Shown here: in pieces, positions 1 through 12,459 of the stretch
How positions within the stretch are numbered: the first letter of the stretch is position 1
Layout: every line of letters begins with the position of its first letter
DNA from: Bugulina stolonifera
Lineage: Eukaryota; Bryozoa; Gymnolaemata; Cheilostomatida; Bugulidae
Length of the DNA stretch: 64,000 bases
Direction of reading: 5' to 3'
NCBI GenBank assembly: GCA_935421135.1
Contig: OW285190.1
Coordinates: forward strand, 16,006,501 to 16,070,500
Program-made: the position numbers and the translations under genes
The notes under the pieces: generated by a model
What the model was told of the DNA's origin: nothing
What the model saw: only the letters and a program-made list of their open reading frames with translations
Database searches by the model: none

Positions 1-888
1 ACATAAAATAGTGAAAAGTTATGGGTGCTCTTATTAGTGTAGATTGTAGATTATATCAGACGTAGGCCGATGCCGAGACTCACTGGAGCTCAGGACCGAC
101 GTAGGTCATGTAGAGTTTATACTCTGAGGGAGTGTAGAGAAAGAATGTCTAACCTTGAGAACCTAAGTCCGACGCTAGGTTCATTAGAACCCGGGATCGG
201 CCTAAGCCTAAGGGGTTGATAGAGATGTGCTTAGCCTAGGATGAGGTGAACTCGAGCCGTATTGAATCCAAAGGATTCTCAGGTGGAGTTACCTGCCTAA
301 AGAGTAAGCCTCTGTAGGTTGAGTTAGGAGATGTTGCTTTATTCAAGCGCAATCAACAGCTGAATTACAACACAAAATGCTCTGCCTTATATACATAACA
401 AACTTCCGGCCAAAAGAGCCCGACATGGTGTCGGCTATCTGACATGGGGTCGGCTCCGGAACTGACGCAACAATATGTCTGGTTCCGCCCGACTCGGCCA
501 CATAAAAGGTCGGCCTTTGCACAAAATGTGCTTATAATAAGGAGAAACATGTCGTATATAATTATGAGCTTAATCTATAAGGTCAGCCACGAAGTTACTA
601 TATAAAATGGCCAAAAGACGCTAATAATTCACAATCAAGCAAGTACAGACAATTACTAAATAGGTATATAAGTGTGGGAAAAACCAAGTTGCAATAGAAC
701 GTAATCCCAAGGCTTGATTGCTAGTACAGATATATATAATATAAGACACGCAGTATATAAGATAATAGTGAATGCATAGGTGAGTATGGATAACAATGCA
801 TGGATAAGAATAGGTAATTAAATGTCAGCTATTATAATGTCAGTGTGGCTGGCCTAGGTGCCATTACCACGGAGGCTGTTTCACCACA
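1..888 (-). mobile_element. Solo LTR, copy 1 (truncated by window edge)
   Basis: Aligns over most of its length with the LTR at 1739-2688. Read on the minus strand it has LTR anatomy: a TATA-like TATATAAGG (complement of about 381-395) followed about 50 bases later by an AATAAAG polyadenylation signal (complement of about 336-342), as in a U3-R-U5 order. The inner end reads TTTCACCACA and is followed by ATAA. The other terminus lies outside the window, so the target duplication cannot be checked. No retroviral or retrotransposon coding region is attached. Confidence 0.75.
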
Positions 889-929
889 ATAATACAGATT
901 TTTAGAGTTTGTGAAAACTCTACAGTCTA

Positions 930-1060
930 CACTAGTCATCAACTGATTTTTACAGTAAAATGCTCATGCTTTTATACTAAAACCAATTCCGGTAGAAGTT
1001 CCGGTAAAAAGGGTGGTAAAAGGGTCGGCCACTATAAATAAAAGATGCTTATAATCATGA
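930..1060 (-). mobile_element. Degenerate LTR fragment
   Basis: The stretch with ATCAACTGATTTTTACAG, AAAATGCTCATGC and CCAATTCCGGTAGAAG matches, with many changes, the promoter part of the LTRs on either side (ATCAACAACTGATTCACA, AAAATGCACTGCC, AACTTCCGG). It is probably an older member of the same family. The limits are approximate. Confidence 0.5.
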
Positions 1061-1738
1061 GAAACGTATTATATATAAAAACCAGCATATTCTGACTTGT
1101 CGACCATATTTATGATAGGCTTACAACATAGAAAATATTTAGTATAATAAGGTTTTACATGACTGCATGATACAAACAATTGCCAAGTCGAATCAAGTCA
1201 AATCTATGACTTGAACTCTGTTATTTGTAGAAAAACTGAAATAAAATTTCACTAGGTTGTACAGATCTGCTACCATGGCTTCCATGAGCCAATATGAACA
1301 TAAAAGACTATAATTATTCAGCTTTATTGTGGATTCCAACCGAGCATAAAGCTACAACAATGGAATTGCCTGCAATTAAAGGTTGACTTTCTTTGCCAAT
1401 TTCATCCATTATTAGGACAATAGTGACATCATCTGAAATACTGGTATTTTCCAGATAAATCTTTCTGAGCATTAGACAGAGCGCAATACTTGCATGTTTT
1501 TCAAAGTAAAAATACACCCATGTAAAGATGGTCAACCTAGGTATCTTGTACATCATTTGAGAGTTGTAATATGTTCTACACAACTAGTACAGTGAAACTC
1601 TTGAAAAAAGTACAACTTTAATTAGTCAATTCTTTACTAAAATAAAACAAAAGAATATCTCTATATAGGAGAAGAGGTGAGTAACGTGGTTGTCTTCTCT
1701 TACAAATCACAACAAAATTAAATGGAATGAAATAATAA
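1061..1738. other. Intergenic spacer between LTR copies
   Basis: AT-rich sequence without a convincing gene. An 89-codon minus-strand frame at 1314-1583 includes a segment (SISDDVTIVLI) faintly like the last strand of PP2C-type phosphatases and ends next to an AATAAA signal. No upstream exons were found, so I do not call it a gene; a decayed exon is possible. Confidence 0.3.
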
Positions 1739-2688
1739 TGTAATGTTTTTGAGTACTATTGCATACGAGAGCCGAGGGCTACAAGTATGCGAAGGGCTTG
1801 GAAGGTGGTAGAGGCCGACCAAGTGTACCTTCTGCTCATTACATAAAAGAGTGAACAGTTATGGGTGCTCTTTATAGTGTAGATTGTATATTATCTCAGA
1901 CGTAAGCCGATGCCGAGACTCATTAGAGCTCAGGACCGACGTAGGTCATGCAGGGTTTATACTCCAAGGGAGTGTAGAGAAAGAGTATGCAACCTTAAGA
2001 GCCTAAGTCCGACGCTAGGTTCATTAGAACCCAGGATCGGCCTAAGCCTAAGAGGTGGATAGGTGTGCTTAGCCTAGAATGAGGTGAGTTCGAACCGTAC
2101 TGAATACTAAGGATTCTCAGGGAGAACTACCCGTCTAAAGAGTAAGCCTCTGTAGGTTGAGTTAGGAGATGTTGCTTTATTCAAGTGCAATCAACAACTG
2201 ATTCACAATAGAAAATGCACTGCCTTATATACATAACAAACTTCCGGTAAAAAGGGACGACATGGTGTCGGTTAACCGACATGGGGTCGGGTACAGAACT
2301 GATGAAATAATCAGGTGATGATTACGTAATTGCAAACATGCTAGGCAAGTATAGTTAGTTAGCGATAGGTATGTGTCCAATACAATAGTGGTAAACCAAT
2401 ATGACAATGACAACAATATAAAGCACGCTATAATACGTAAGTATAATATCAGATAATACAGCGACATGATTGGTGAGTAACAATACAATAGTAAACATAG
2501 AGTGGATTACGCATGTAGCTGTAGCTAGTAACTAGAAAGTAGCTAGTAATGTCTATGCATTATGAGTCAATGTCTGGCTAGCCAAGGGAGGCTAGACGCT
2601 AATGCTACACTGTCAGTGTTCAATGTTATGAATCTTGATACTCTGGGAGTTGAAGACCCACTACACCAATGCGGTTCGTTTCACTACA
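1739..2688 (-). mobile_element. Solo LTR, copy 2 (complete)
   Basis: A complete LTR that starts TGTAATG and ends CACTACA, flanked on both sides by ATAA (1735-1738 and 2689-2692), a 4-bp target duplication. On the minus strand a TATA-like element (complement near 2224-2236) precedes an AATAAA signal near 2180. This is a promoter plus polyadenylation arrangement typical of LTR retrotransposons. No internal coding region lies next to it, so it is a solo LTR left by recombination. Confidence 0.85.
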
Positions 2689-3338
2689 ATAATATCTGTC
2701 TCCATTTGTTCCAGCCACAGTTGAGACTGTTGGCTGAATAAATTTAGCTATATAGTAACAGTTTGTAGTACGATGTTGCAAGGTTTTTTCAGCAAGAATA
2801 TACATGTATATGTATGTTTATCATAAGAATATATATGTATGTTTATCATAATGAAAACACTATAAATAGAGGGCCCAGCATAATATTGAAAATTACATGA
2901 GCAAAAACTATAAGTTACTCATTAACAACTAACAACTCTGACCAAAACAGTAGCCGATAACATAAAAACTGTATTTGAGGGTATTAGTATGACCTTGGTT
3001 CTAATTAGCCTACTGACATCTTTGATAGATATGTATCACTGTAGCAGGAGAAGTTGTTTGCTCCATATTTTGAGCGCCCTTGCCCCAGCTACAAGACAGA
3101 AACAAGCTTTCAAGATTTCTCTGCTACTGCCCTAGAATACATTATGCCACTATGCTCATTTCATCAACCATGTTACTTACTACCAGCTTTCCGAAACTAA
3201 ATTATTCCATGTGATGTTAGTTTATGCAAGGAATTTTGAATCTGTCATTTGAGCTGTCAGGGACCCGATTTTACCTTCATGAAGTCACCCATGCTTGACT
3301 GCCACCAACCCATCACTAGATAATCATGAAAAGTACAT
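2689..3338. other. Intergenic, nothing recognised
   Basis: AT-rich sequence with short ATACATGTATATG-type repeats around 2800-2850. I see no coding frame with splice signals and no RNA gene. Confidence 0.5.
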
Positions 3339-3553
3339 TGTGCAGTTCGCTCAGAGCATGTCTACTGCTCACTGTGAAGCTTCCTCTTTAAGTTGCTGAG
3401 TTGGTGTGGTGGTAGCATGTTCTGTTCACTGTGCTATGCTATTAGGTGCCGTAGAGGCCCCAGGTCCAAACCCCTGTCAGGGACTGGTATTTTCATAGTT
3501 TTGAAACAAGTCTCTGACTGCTAAAAAATAATTTCCTTGCTAAAAATACATCA
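3339..3553 (+). mobile_element. tRNA-derived SINE, copy 1
   Basis: About 215 bp, closely similar to 46166-46400. It contains a pol III B-box-like GGTCCAAACCC (3463-3473) preceded about 50 bases upstream by an A-box-like TGGTGGTAGCATG, the spacing of a tRNA-type promoter. It ends in an A/T-rich tail (TTTCCTTGCTAAAAATACA). Two diverged copies in the window sharing both ends support a dispersed SINE. Confidence 0.7.
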
Positions 3554-3892
3554 ACATTATTATTCAGTTTTATCCAGTTGCCTAACAACAGAAATAATTT
3601 TTGATTAATGAACCCTGTATAGAAGCATACCCTTGGCTAGGTTCAAAATTTAGTTTGTGAAATAATCAGTAATCAAGCCAATCAGGAGCTTTGAGATTGT
3701 ATAGCTGTAAGTTTTAAGCTGCCTCTTACACTATAATGATGTTATAGTTGCACTAATAGGCTACTGCACCATTATACATGTAGTTTTTGTAGATATCCAC
3801 TATTTGTTTATAGGGTTATCATTATTACAGTTATCAAATTAGAACCTTATTTTGCTAAAAAAACAGGCTGACAAAACTCTACAAGGTGAAAA

Positions 3893-6800
3893 ATGAAAAC
3901 AGGATATGACAAGAAAGAGATGCAAATGGAGATGGAGGATGAGGAGAAACTAATATTATCAGAAGATAGTTTATCGGTCACTAAAGACACTGGATTTGGC
4001 AGCACATCACAGGTACTACAGTGGATTAATCATTTTAAGCCGTGCATGCATTTTTTAGGCATGCATTTTTTAGGCATGCATTTTTTAGGCATGCATTTTT
4101 TAGGCATGCATTTTTTAGGCATGCATTTTTTAGGCGACTAACTAAACTTGTCACCATTTGGCTTACGTGTTTAGCTTGGCATTTTCAAATCTCTAAAGCT
4201 TGATAAAAAGACATTTCTAGCATTTGTCTGTGTATCATACTTGTGGGTAAAGATGCTGTTGCCCAGGCAGTAGCACATGCATAAATCAAAGCTACATGTG
4301 GATAATTTATTTTTTTAGGTCTGGAGGAATGCTTTGCTGATAAGCTTGAGTTATTTCTTTCTATTTACTGCCTACCTGGGACAAGAAGCACTACAATCTA
4401 GTCTATTTGTACATGAGGAAATGGGAACTACTGTCCTAGCCATCATTTATGTTGCGTTTGCCATATCGGCTTTGGCACTTTCATCTCCACTTATTGCATT
4501 AATTGGTAAATATCACACATACACACTATATAAAATTGAGAATTACTTGACATGTATGTGTAATTAGTATGTCTAGCTCATTTACAATTCCAACCTAGAC
4601 ACCTCTGTTTTTACTTGAAACTAAGCTTAGAACTTGCAGAGATGTTAGCAGAGATCTAGTGTAGATTATTGGAGAAGTCTGGTAGAGATCAAAGTGGAAA
4701 TCATACATGTAGTAGAGTCGGATCATATGTGAAAGATTGTTACAAATGTGTAGCCTGCATAGCTATTGAAATGTATAATTTTAGTCGTTTTGGGTCTTTT
4801 CGCAGTTTAGAATAGCAGGTTTTTAAATGTACAATAGTAAGGAAAATCAAAACAAGTTTACTTCCCAGAGAGATGTATGTTTATCTGACACTTTAAGCAC
4901 ACTATAAATTATGCACACTAAAAGTTGCATATTTCAATAAAGCTGAAGTATTATTTTCTGAAAGTTATTTAGATTGGGACGGAATTTATTTCAATGAATT
5001 ACATTGTATGTTTTCAGCGAATTGCAGTAATCTTTATCACAGTGTAATGTTTAAGGATTTATAAGATTGTTTGCTGAACAAAAAATCAGAAATAATGTAG
5101 TTTCTTGAGATAAACAGGGAATTTAATTTAATAACTGAACTGTTTAATAATGTGAAAGTAACTTAGACAATACTACAGTGTAAGTACAGGAAGTAGAATG
5201 ACTGCCCTATCCTTTGGTACAAGTACATGCATGTATAATTTGTATATACATGTATATATTTTTTGTAAAATCTCTCACATAGGCACCAAATGGACACTAG
5301 TGCTGTCACTTGCCGGTTATATTCCATTTTCTGTGGCCTACTTTCATGCTACTTGGGGAGTATTTGTGCCTGCAGCAACCATCCTAGGGCTATCAGCAGG
5401 ATCATTATGGACTGCTAAATCTCACTACATCAATACAGTTTGTATAACATAATTATCATATTAAATACATTGTAATTACTCGTATATACTACATGATTGT
5501 GATTTCATTCAATTTCTCCATCTTAAAGTGGAGGTAAACAGCCTTTTATAGCATGTGTTTACTCTCACTTTAACAGCTGTTGTATTGCTGACTTTGTACA
5601 GAATAACTTGATAACTGAAATTAGAGTATTCAAACCCTTGTAAGGCTTTGATTTGGTCTTCATGAATAATACTCAATGTAATCTACATGCAAGTTACGAT
5701 GTGTGCATGAGGGCACAGCTCACGTGGTCGTATTTTATTATCTCAAATACAGTCTTTCTGCCTTCTTCAAACGTTTTTATGTGATTCTGTGTTTATGTGG
5801 AGTGATGCTCCTATTTCTCTTCACAGAACCTCTTCCATATGGTGTTTCATATTCTGTTACTAAGGTGCTTTGATACGTCTTGTTTCAGATTGCTCATGAT
5901 TACGCCAAGCTGAAAGAGGTCTCGAAAGCGACTGCAACTACTCTTTTCTTTGGGTTCTTCTTCCTGTTTTATAAATCTGGTAAACAGTTTGAAATCATAT
6001 TAATTATTATTTTACATACAAGGTAAAATAATATAAATTCAAATTTAGTACTGATGCATGTCGGCAGATCTCTTTGGTAGACCTACATGTACATACATGA
6101 CCATTTACATGCATGTCTAACTACAAGTATAACTCTGATCATATGCTATTATTCTGTAGCAAACATTGCAGGGAACCTGATATCTAGTCTGGTCCTTTCC
6201 CATGGTATTGCAAACATATCAGATGTTCAAATAATTTCAGATGTGGTAAGCTAGATATACTACTACTCTCTTCACTGCATAGATCTTAACTCAGTGTCTT
6301 GGTTTTGGGTTAGCCGATTCCAGCAAGCTGAAGTATACTCTTTGACATATAAAACCAGCTACATTTGTAGCTCTACACTCCGGTCTTGATATCTGCAAAT
6401 TGTGTCCAGAAAATCAGAAACCATGTATGGTGGTTGCATTCAGCAATGGCATGGCTATAGATTTGCACTTGAAGGTCCATTACTTTTTATTTTTTTTAGG
6501 AGTAGTAATATCTATAGTGGATGAGGATTTTTAGGATGATGCAGTATAATAGCTATCCCCATCTGACTGCTTGTTGACATCTACTGTACTTGATAGAAAA
6601 TCCTAGATCCGTCTTGTATTGCTTCAATGTCTGCTTACACTGATTAACCTTGTCAAAAGTAATTCAAGATGTTGAGCTTCAATCAGTGTTGATAGGTAGC
6701 ATTATCAGTTCAACCAACTAATAGGTCTGTAGATTACAGCATCATACCTTTCTCCTTTTTATGAAGATGACACATATTCTGGGCTTTCTTTAAATCAACT

Positions 6801-9442
6801 GACTATAAATTTTGTCCAATGAGATTGAAAAACCTGTAGTCAGTAGTTCAGCCATGACTGTTACTCATTACTTTAGCACATGAGGCTTGAACCTATCTAG
6901 TAGGAGAGGAGAAGATGGTGACTGTTTATAGGTTGGTGACTTTGTGTAGTATAGAAATAATTTTAGCCAGCCGATGGTGTCGAGAACACAGTTAAATCTT
7001 TCATTCACTTGCTGCTTTCTCCTTGGGTGGGAGAACCATTCTGCCTTGATATTTTATTGGCCTATGTTTGAAACCATGTTGGATTTGAGTCCATGATCAT
7101 TTGGTAGGAGGGTAAGACATTCCACCCTCTCCGGTGAAAATGTTTTAGACTGGCTGGCTTGTTCCTTGAGTCCGTATTGGGTCTTTTCTTGAGTTAAAGT
7201 ACCACTTTTTCAGATTGTGGGTTACCTCACTATGTAGTACACATGAGAATGTGGCTCTTAGTAGGTATAACAGTATCTTATATCGATCTCTCATCTATCT
7301 AGATCACAGTTGTCACAGTGTGACAGGCTTTAAATTCCTTTAAATAACTAGCTTGTCATGTGTCAGTGGATACAATAAATTTAGGTTATACATGTATCTA
7401 AAAAGTAAACACAAATAGCTATACTCTATATCGATATGTTTTACTTTCTAGGAAATAGCCTCTTGTGGTAAAAACTTCTGCCCAGGAAATGTCTTGAACA
7501 ACACAAATTTGCAAGGTGCTCCAAGGAATGAGGTAGGATATTAATAGCCAATTCATAACACTTAATATTGTATTTTATTTACCTCAACAATTTATAAAAC
7601 TCAAGATCCAATTGTTCAAAATAATGACAAATGCATAGATCTGACACAATAAATGAATGTATAATTAGCCCCTTGTCTGTAACTGATCAAGTTAATATAC
7701 CACAGTTATGCTGCTATGTTGAAACTACTACATAGTAACATTGTAACATTGTTTTTACACTGTATGGTAAAAGAATACTAGGACTATCATTTACAATGAA
7801 GTATGTTTTTGCCAACCTGTGGTAGCACATCAACCTTCGCAATTCTTCCACATATTTAAGGTTGTCGTCTTTCATCGTTTGAGCTGCATGCATGTGCTCT
7901 CAAGATATATTACTTTTGCTTTACTTTTTATGTGAGGCATATTAACATCTCTCCATTATTATATCCTGTAAACGATTCACTTCTTTTCTCTAGTTGTATA
8001 TGCTGGCTGGTGTGTATACAACAAGTGCCTGTATCGGAGTGATTCTAGCTCTGTTTGTCCATCAGCTGCCATCTGATAACAGAGCAAACACCTCTGGATG
8101 TTGTCCTACAAACATTAAATACAAGGAGGAGATAATAGCTACTTTCATGTTATTGAAGGACCCCAGGCTTCTACTACTTCTGCCTATAGCAACTTTTGAT
8201 GGATTTCAGCAAGGTGTCTTTTATGCCAGTTTCCCAGTGGTAAGCACTTTCGTATTATAGTATGGTAAGATACAGCTAAATGTGTACTACCTTATAGCAC
8301 CTCTGTGCTAAAGTTTTTCATTTTGTTTGTTTTCTGCATTAATACATGTAGATTTGGAAACTTCAAAACAGACAATTTTGACATAATATTCTTTAGGCAT
8401 TGGTCACGTGCACCGTGGGTAACTGGTGGGTTGGCTATGTATTCATAGCATATGGTGCAACATCTGCCTTGTCAGCTGCTATACTCGGAAAACTCACAAA
8501 ATACTTTGGGAGACAGATCTTCTTCTGTGCAGGTATAAAATATGCTGATACTCGCTTAATGTAAAATACACCTTTGTGCATGTACAGTGTATATCTTATC
8601 TGCTGTACCTTCTGTTTGATAAATTTGTACATTTTAGCATTTCTTATACATGTTGGATTAGCTATTACTATCCTATTAATGGAGATGAGAGAAGACAGTC
8701 TACATATTTACTTCATATTAGCAGGACTGTGGGGTGTAGCTGATGCAATATGGTGCACACAAATCACAGGTAGGCATTATGGAATGTTTTGTACTGCTTT
8801 AACTAAAATTGGTGCATTTCATTATCACAAATTCCAGGACTGTAAGCTTTATGGACTGCTTTACAATGTATAGTGCTTTGGGTGAAATCGGTGCATTTCG
8901 CTATCGTAATCCTTGTGGAATAAGTGTACAAGACTTAGTGTTTTAGTGAGGTGAAGTAATATGATAGAGAATACATTAAATTGCCCATAGAATAATTTTA
9001 TTGGACCTGATTTGGATGAAACTATTGCCGGTATAGTTTGACAGCAAACACAGAATAATGTTACTCGAGCTGGTTTGAATTTAATTATTGCACTAATAAG
9101 ATTGTTTTATACCAATGGCCTTCAACACTAGCCAATATTACTCACACAAATTTATGTTTGAACCAGAGGCCTTTATGGCACCCAGTGGATAGAACACGAC
9201 ATTACCACTATCATATTAATGTTTATATAATTTCAGCTTTATATGGAGTTATATTTAAAGAAGACAGCACAGCAGCATATGGTAACTTTTCTAACTGCGA
9301 GGCAATAGGTTTCATTCTATCCTATGTACTACAGATTAACTTCTGTTTTTATATCATATTATACTCAATGACTGCCTTGCTTGTTGTAGCATTTTTAGGA
9401 TATTGCACTGTGGAAATAATAGAATGGAAGAAAAATAAATAA
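3893..9442 (+). CDS. UNC93-like multi-pass membrane protein
   Basis: Ten exons: 3893-4012, 4319-4505, 5283-5437, 5889-5979, 6160-6245, 7452-7532, 7994-8239, 8397-8532, 8638-8769, 9237-9442. The summed length is 1440 bp, an open frame of 479 residues, and all junction phases agree. The N-terminus is short and acidic (about 40 residues). The rest alternates hydrophobic helices with short loops, consistent with the 11-12 membrane spans of the UNC93 branch of the major facilitator superfamily. The block LWGVADAIWCTQ in exon 9 is the family's signature, and NALLISLSYFFLFTAYLGQEALQSS-type sequence in exon 2 fits the first helix. Possible N-glycosylation sites (NIS, NNT) lie in the large loop of exons 5-6. 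UNC93 proteins regulate potassium channels in worms or traffic Toll-like receptors in mammals (UNC93B1). This copy looks closer to the UNC93A type, but I cannot place it firmly. Confidence 0.93.
4043..4133 (+). repeat. 15-bp tandem repeat in UNC93-like intron 1
   Basis: Six nearly perfect copies of GCATGCATTTTTTAG directly after the first exon's splice donor. They keep an open frame if the intron is retained, but the true donor GTACTA at 4013 precedes them. Confidence 0.9.
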
Positions 9443-9544
9443 CATCTATTATTCTAAATGGAGCAAAAATATTTTGTACGAGTTTATTTGAGAAGTACTA
9501 TGTGATTGTAGTATTAATCTTTCTAAAATTGGTTCTTATATTTA

Positions 9545-9790
9545 AGGAGTTTTATGCTCCTACTGATGTATAGGCATATATTTTAGGAGTTGAGTGCTCT
9601 TACTATTATAATATATAGATGCATTCAAGTAGTTGTGCCCTCTTACTAGTATAGATGCACTCATGGAGTTGTGCCCTCTTACTAGTGTTTAAAACGTAGT
9701 GTTTGCTAACTTGTTTTTATATTTTAGGAGTTGTGCACTCTTACTAGTGTATGCAAATGCATTCAAGGAGTTGTGTGCTCTTACCTTTGT
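9545..9790 (+). repeat. Degenerate tandem repeat downstream of UNC93-like gene
   Basis: Four to five diverged copies of a roughly 50-60-bp unit containing AGGAGTTGTGCNCTCTTACTAGT. They lie between the stop codon at 9442 and an AATAAA-like signal at about 9820, so they are probably transcribed in the 3' untranslated region. Confidence 0.75.
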
Positions 9791-10049
9791 ACAATACTAC
9801 ATCGAACTATTATGAGTCAATAAAAATATATGAAAAATGTGTCTTGTTTTATTATTCATTATTATGTATTTGAATCAAAATGCCAGAATTTAGCCAACTG
9901 TTGGATACATTGTTTATATAATATACTAGGTATGATACGGCACAGAAACAACATTGGCAGCATTCAAATGTAAATATATTGCAATGTTATTGAATGGTAG
10001 CTGAGAAAATTGCAATGTACTATCATTCAGTGGCTACTCAATGGCCCAT

Positions 10050-11129
10050 TTAACCCTTTGAGGACCAATTATATGTTGCATAACATGCCTCTCAGGCCCA
10101 ATTAATTTTTCAAGCGTCACATGCAGGTTCACATCTTGAGCTAAAGCATTGATAACTCTAGTACTACTTGAGATATTTCAGTTCTGTTTTTTGCTCCATA
10201 TAGCATACATAATGATACATCACTGCTGCTTGTGTATGGTAACTAGTGTATTTGTAAAAATAGTATATCTAGCTGCAAATCAACCATGTCGTGTTTAGCA
10301 CATATCGATTTACCTGACTGATACATCACTGGTATGTTAAAAAAATACCAAAGTCTGTTAAAAAGTGGTGGAGAACATGGGGAATATTATACTCAACAAT
10401 GCTACAAAAATTTAACTGAATCCAAAGGAATGAACAGGAGCAGGAAAGAAAATATTGTAGTCATAGTAGAGCTACATGTACATGTAAATTGAGTGGAGAT
10501 AATAAGTTACAAGTTAGTGATTTGTAAAATTCTGTTTGCTAATACAAAATAAATGTAGATGACTACTTCCTTATCTTGTTCCATAAGTCCATCACTCTTA
10601 TCTGTATCACTCCCACTGAGTCTCTCTTCCCCTGAACTAAGTACTATGTCAGAAGCGTTTAGAAAATTACTAGCCATCCTTACTATATTCTCTCACTCAC
10701 TCGATCGCTGACTCACCAACTAACTAAACCACATGTATTACTAGCACAGTACAAAGGTTGATTCCTACTGCTACCTAGTTAGCTATTTGACAATATACTA
10801 CCAATCAGATTATATGTATTATTTGAAAGCTAAGACTTTCAGCTTTCAGAATATCAATTGTAATTTACGACCAACCTAGAGAGCGCTGAGCGTGGATGTT
10901 GGCTCCTGTTCCTACCTATTTAGCTATTTGATAATCTGTCACCAATCAAATTATTTGTATTATTTGAAAGCTAAGACTTTCAGCTTTCAGAATATTAACT
11001 GCAATTTACGATGAAGCTAGAGTACTGAGCAGAATTGCATAGTAATTCCAGTCCCGATATTTTCGGGATTGGGCCTGTGAGAAATGCAACTCCTCCCGAT
11101 AATATCGGGATCGGTCCTCAAAGGGTTAA
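10050..11129. mobile_element. TTAA-flanked MITE with CCCTTTGAGGACC ends
   Basis: The left end reads TTAA then CCCTTTGAGGACC, and the right end is its complement GGTCCTCAAAGGG then TTAA (11126-11129). Element body 10054-11125, 1,072 bp. A TTAA duplication plus CCCTTTG ends fits a non-autonomous piggyBac-type (or Kolobok-type) transposon. The interior has a direct duplication of about 125 bp (about 10760-10880 and 10905-11020, both with GAAAGCTAAGACTTTCAGC) and a GC-rich palindrome CCCGATATTTTCGGG just inside the right end. No transposase frame. Confidence 0.85.
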
Positions 11130-12459
11130 TTCAATGAGCAAAGCATGTTAAGATAACCCTAATAATATACCATGAATTTTGTACAGAGCAATCAATGTTA
11201 CATGTATATAGTTATCCAAGTTCCACTGTATTTTATTTCTTCTCAAGTTGAAGTTGTCCTCCCAAAAACATTTCTGGGTTTGGGACATGGACTAAGTAGG
11301 TCTGAAGGGGGTAATAGATGCTCATGGCACTCACATGCTTTATTAGAGCTCCCCAAATCTAATTTCAGCCCCACAGTGAGTAAGATACTACATAGAAATG
11401 TGCCCCATAAACAGGTATTTATGAATATATCATAATTATGTATACTTACGAAGTAGTCAGCTAAAGTTTTTCAATTAATTTCCAGAGTACTCTTATGAGT
11501 TATTCTCTCTTTCCTATCGTTACAAGAGTAGACAACCCATCAGTACTTGCTGTAGTTGATAGTTTGGTTATTATAGTCTATAGATAAATACATTTCCACT
11601 GTAAATACCATGTCTCCAGAATTCATCTATCACCATGGTAACTAAAGCCTGGATGAAAATGTCTGCTTCTGTAATTTTGGAAATATGTATGTATTAAATT
11701 CCAAATTAGTGTTCTCTCTTAGACAAAATATTGGCAGAGCTAAGTAGACCCTTACATGAACTGAAAAGCCTACGAATGCACAAAATACTGTTTATGACAC
11801 CATAAAAGCCCTTTCAGACTGTCATTTATACCAACTACTAGTGGCCAAATCAGTCTATGAAGTTTAGCTTACTGCTAACTGAGGCATGTGACTATATAGT
11901 ATAGTTGTGGCTAGTGCATTTTATGTATTAATCAAATGCTCATCAGTCAATAAAATGGGAATTATGAAAATCCAAAATGCATTCTGCGTTTTAGTTAGGT
12001 TACAGCATTAGAGCACATGGGATGAAACTGCATCATTGATTATTGGAGATGGAGCAGCCAAACATATATTATTATAAAAATAGTGCTCTGCAGAAGTGAA
12101 GCTAAAATTCCATCTCAGAGCTATCAGTGATGCTGTTATTGTACAAAAGTAGCTGCATATAGCTGGTGCAGCTCATAGACTCCATAGCCTTTTACCATTT
12201 AGCAACAGAAGGTACATTGTACATTACCTGTTTAGCTTGATTAACCAATTGCTACTGAACAGTAAGTAGTTTTTCTACTATTTAATTGATATTTTGCTAA
12301 AATTGTTATTGAGCCATTACATTCTATACAGTAAGCTATACCTCTGAATTCAATCTGAAGATTCACTGTTAGTAGTTGTTCTAATAGAAATGTGGAATGC
12401 ATTATTAGGCAATGTTTCATGCAGATAGGGTAATGGAAATGCTATTTTTAAAGTTCTGA
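11130..12459. promoter_or_regulatory. Upstream region of gene A, shared with genes B and C
   Basis: No exon recognised. Two blocks recur upstream of sister genes. A block with CATTAGAGCACATG (about 12008) also occurs near 15512 and 21474. A longer block with CAGTAAGTAGTTTTTCTACT (about 12259-12330) recurs near 21758-21840, just before gene C. These shared blocks show that the duplication unit included upstream DNA and may carry the common promoter. Confidence 0.55.

Noticed and set aside
1314..1583. Minus-strand 89-codon frame with a faint PP2C-like segment
   Set aside because: No supporting exons, no convincing start, similarity limited to about ten residues.
1..2688. LTR copies 1 and 2 as the two ends of one retrotransposon
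   Set aside because: The 850 bp between them contains no reverse transcriptase or gag and includes another LTR fragment; copy 2 has its own matching ATAA duplication on both sides.
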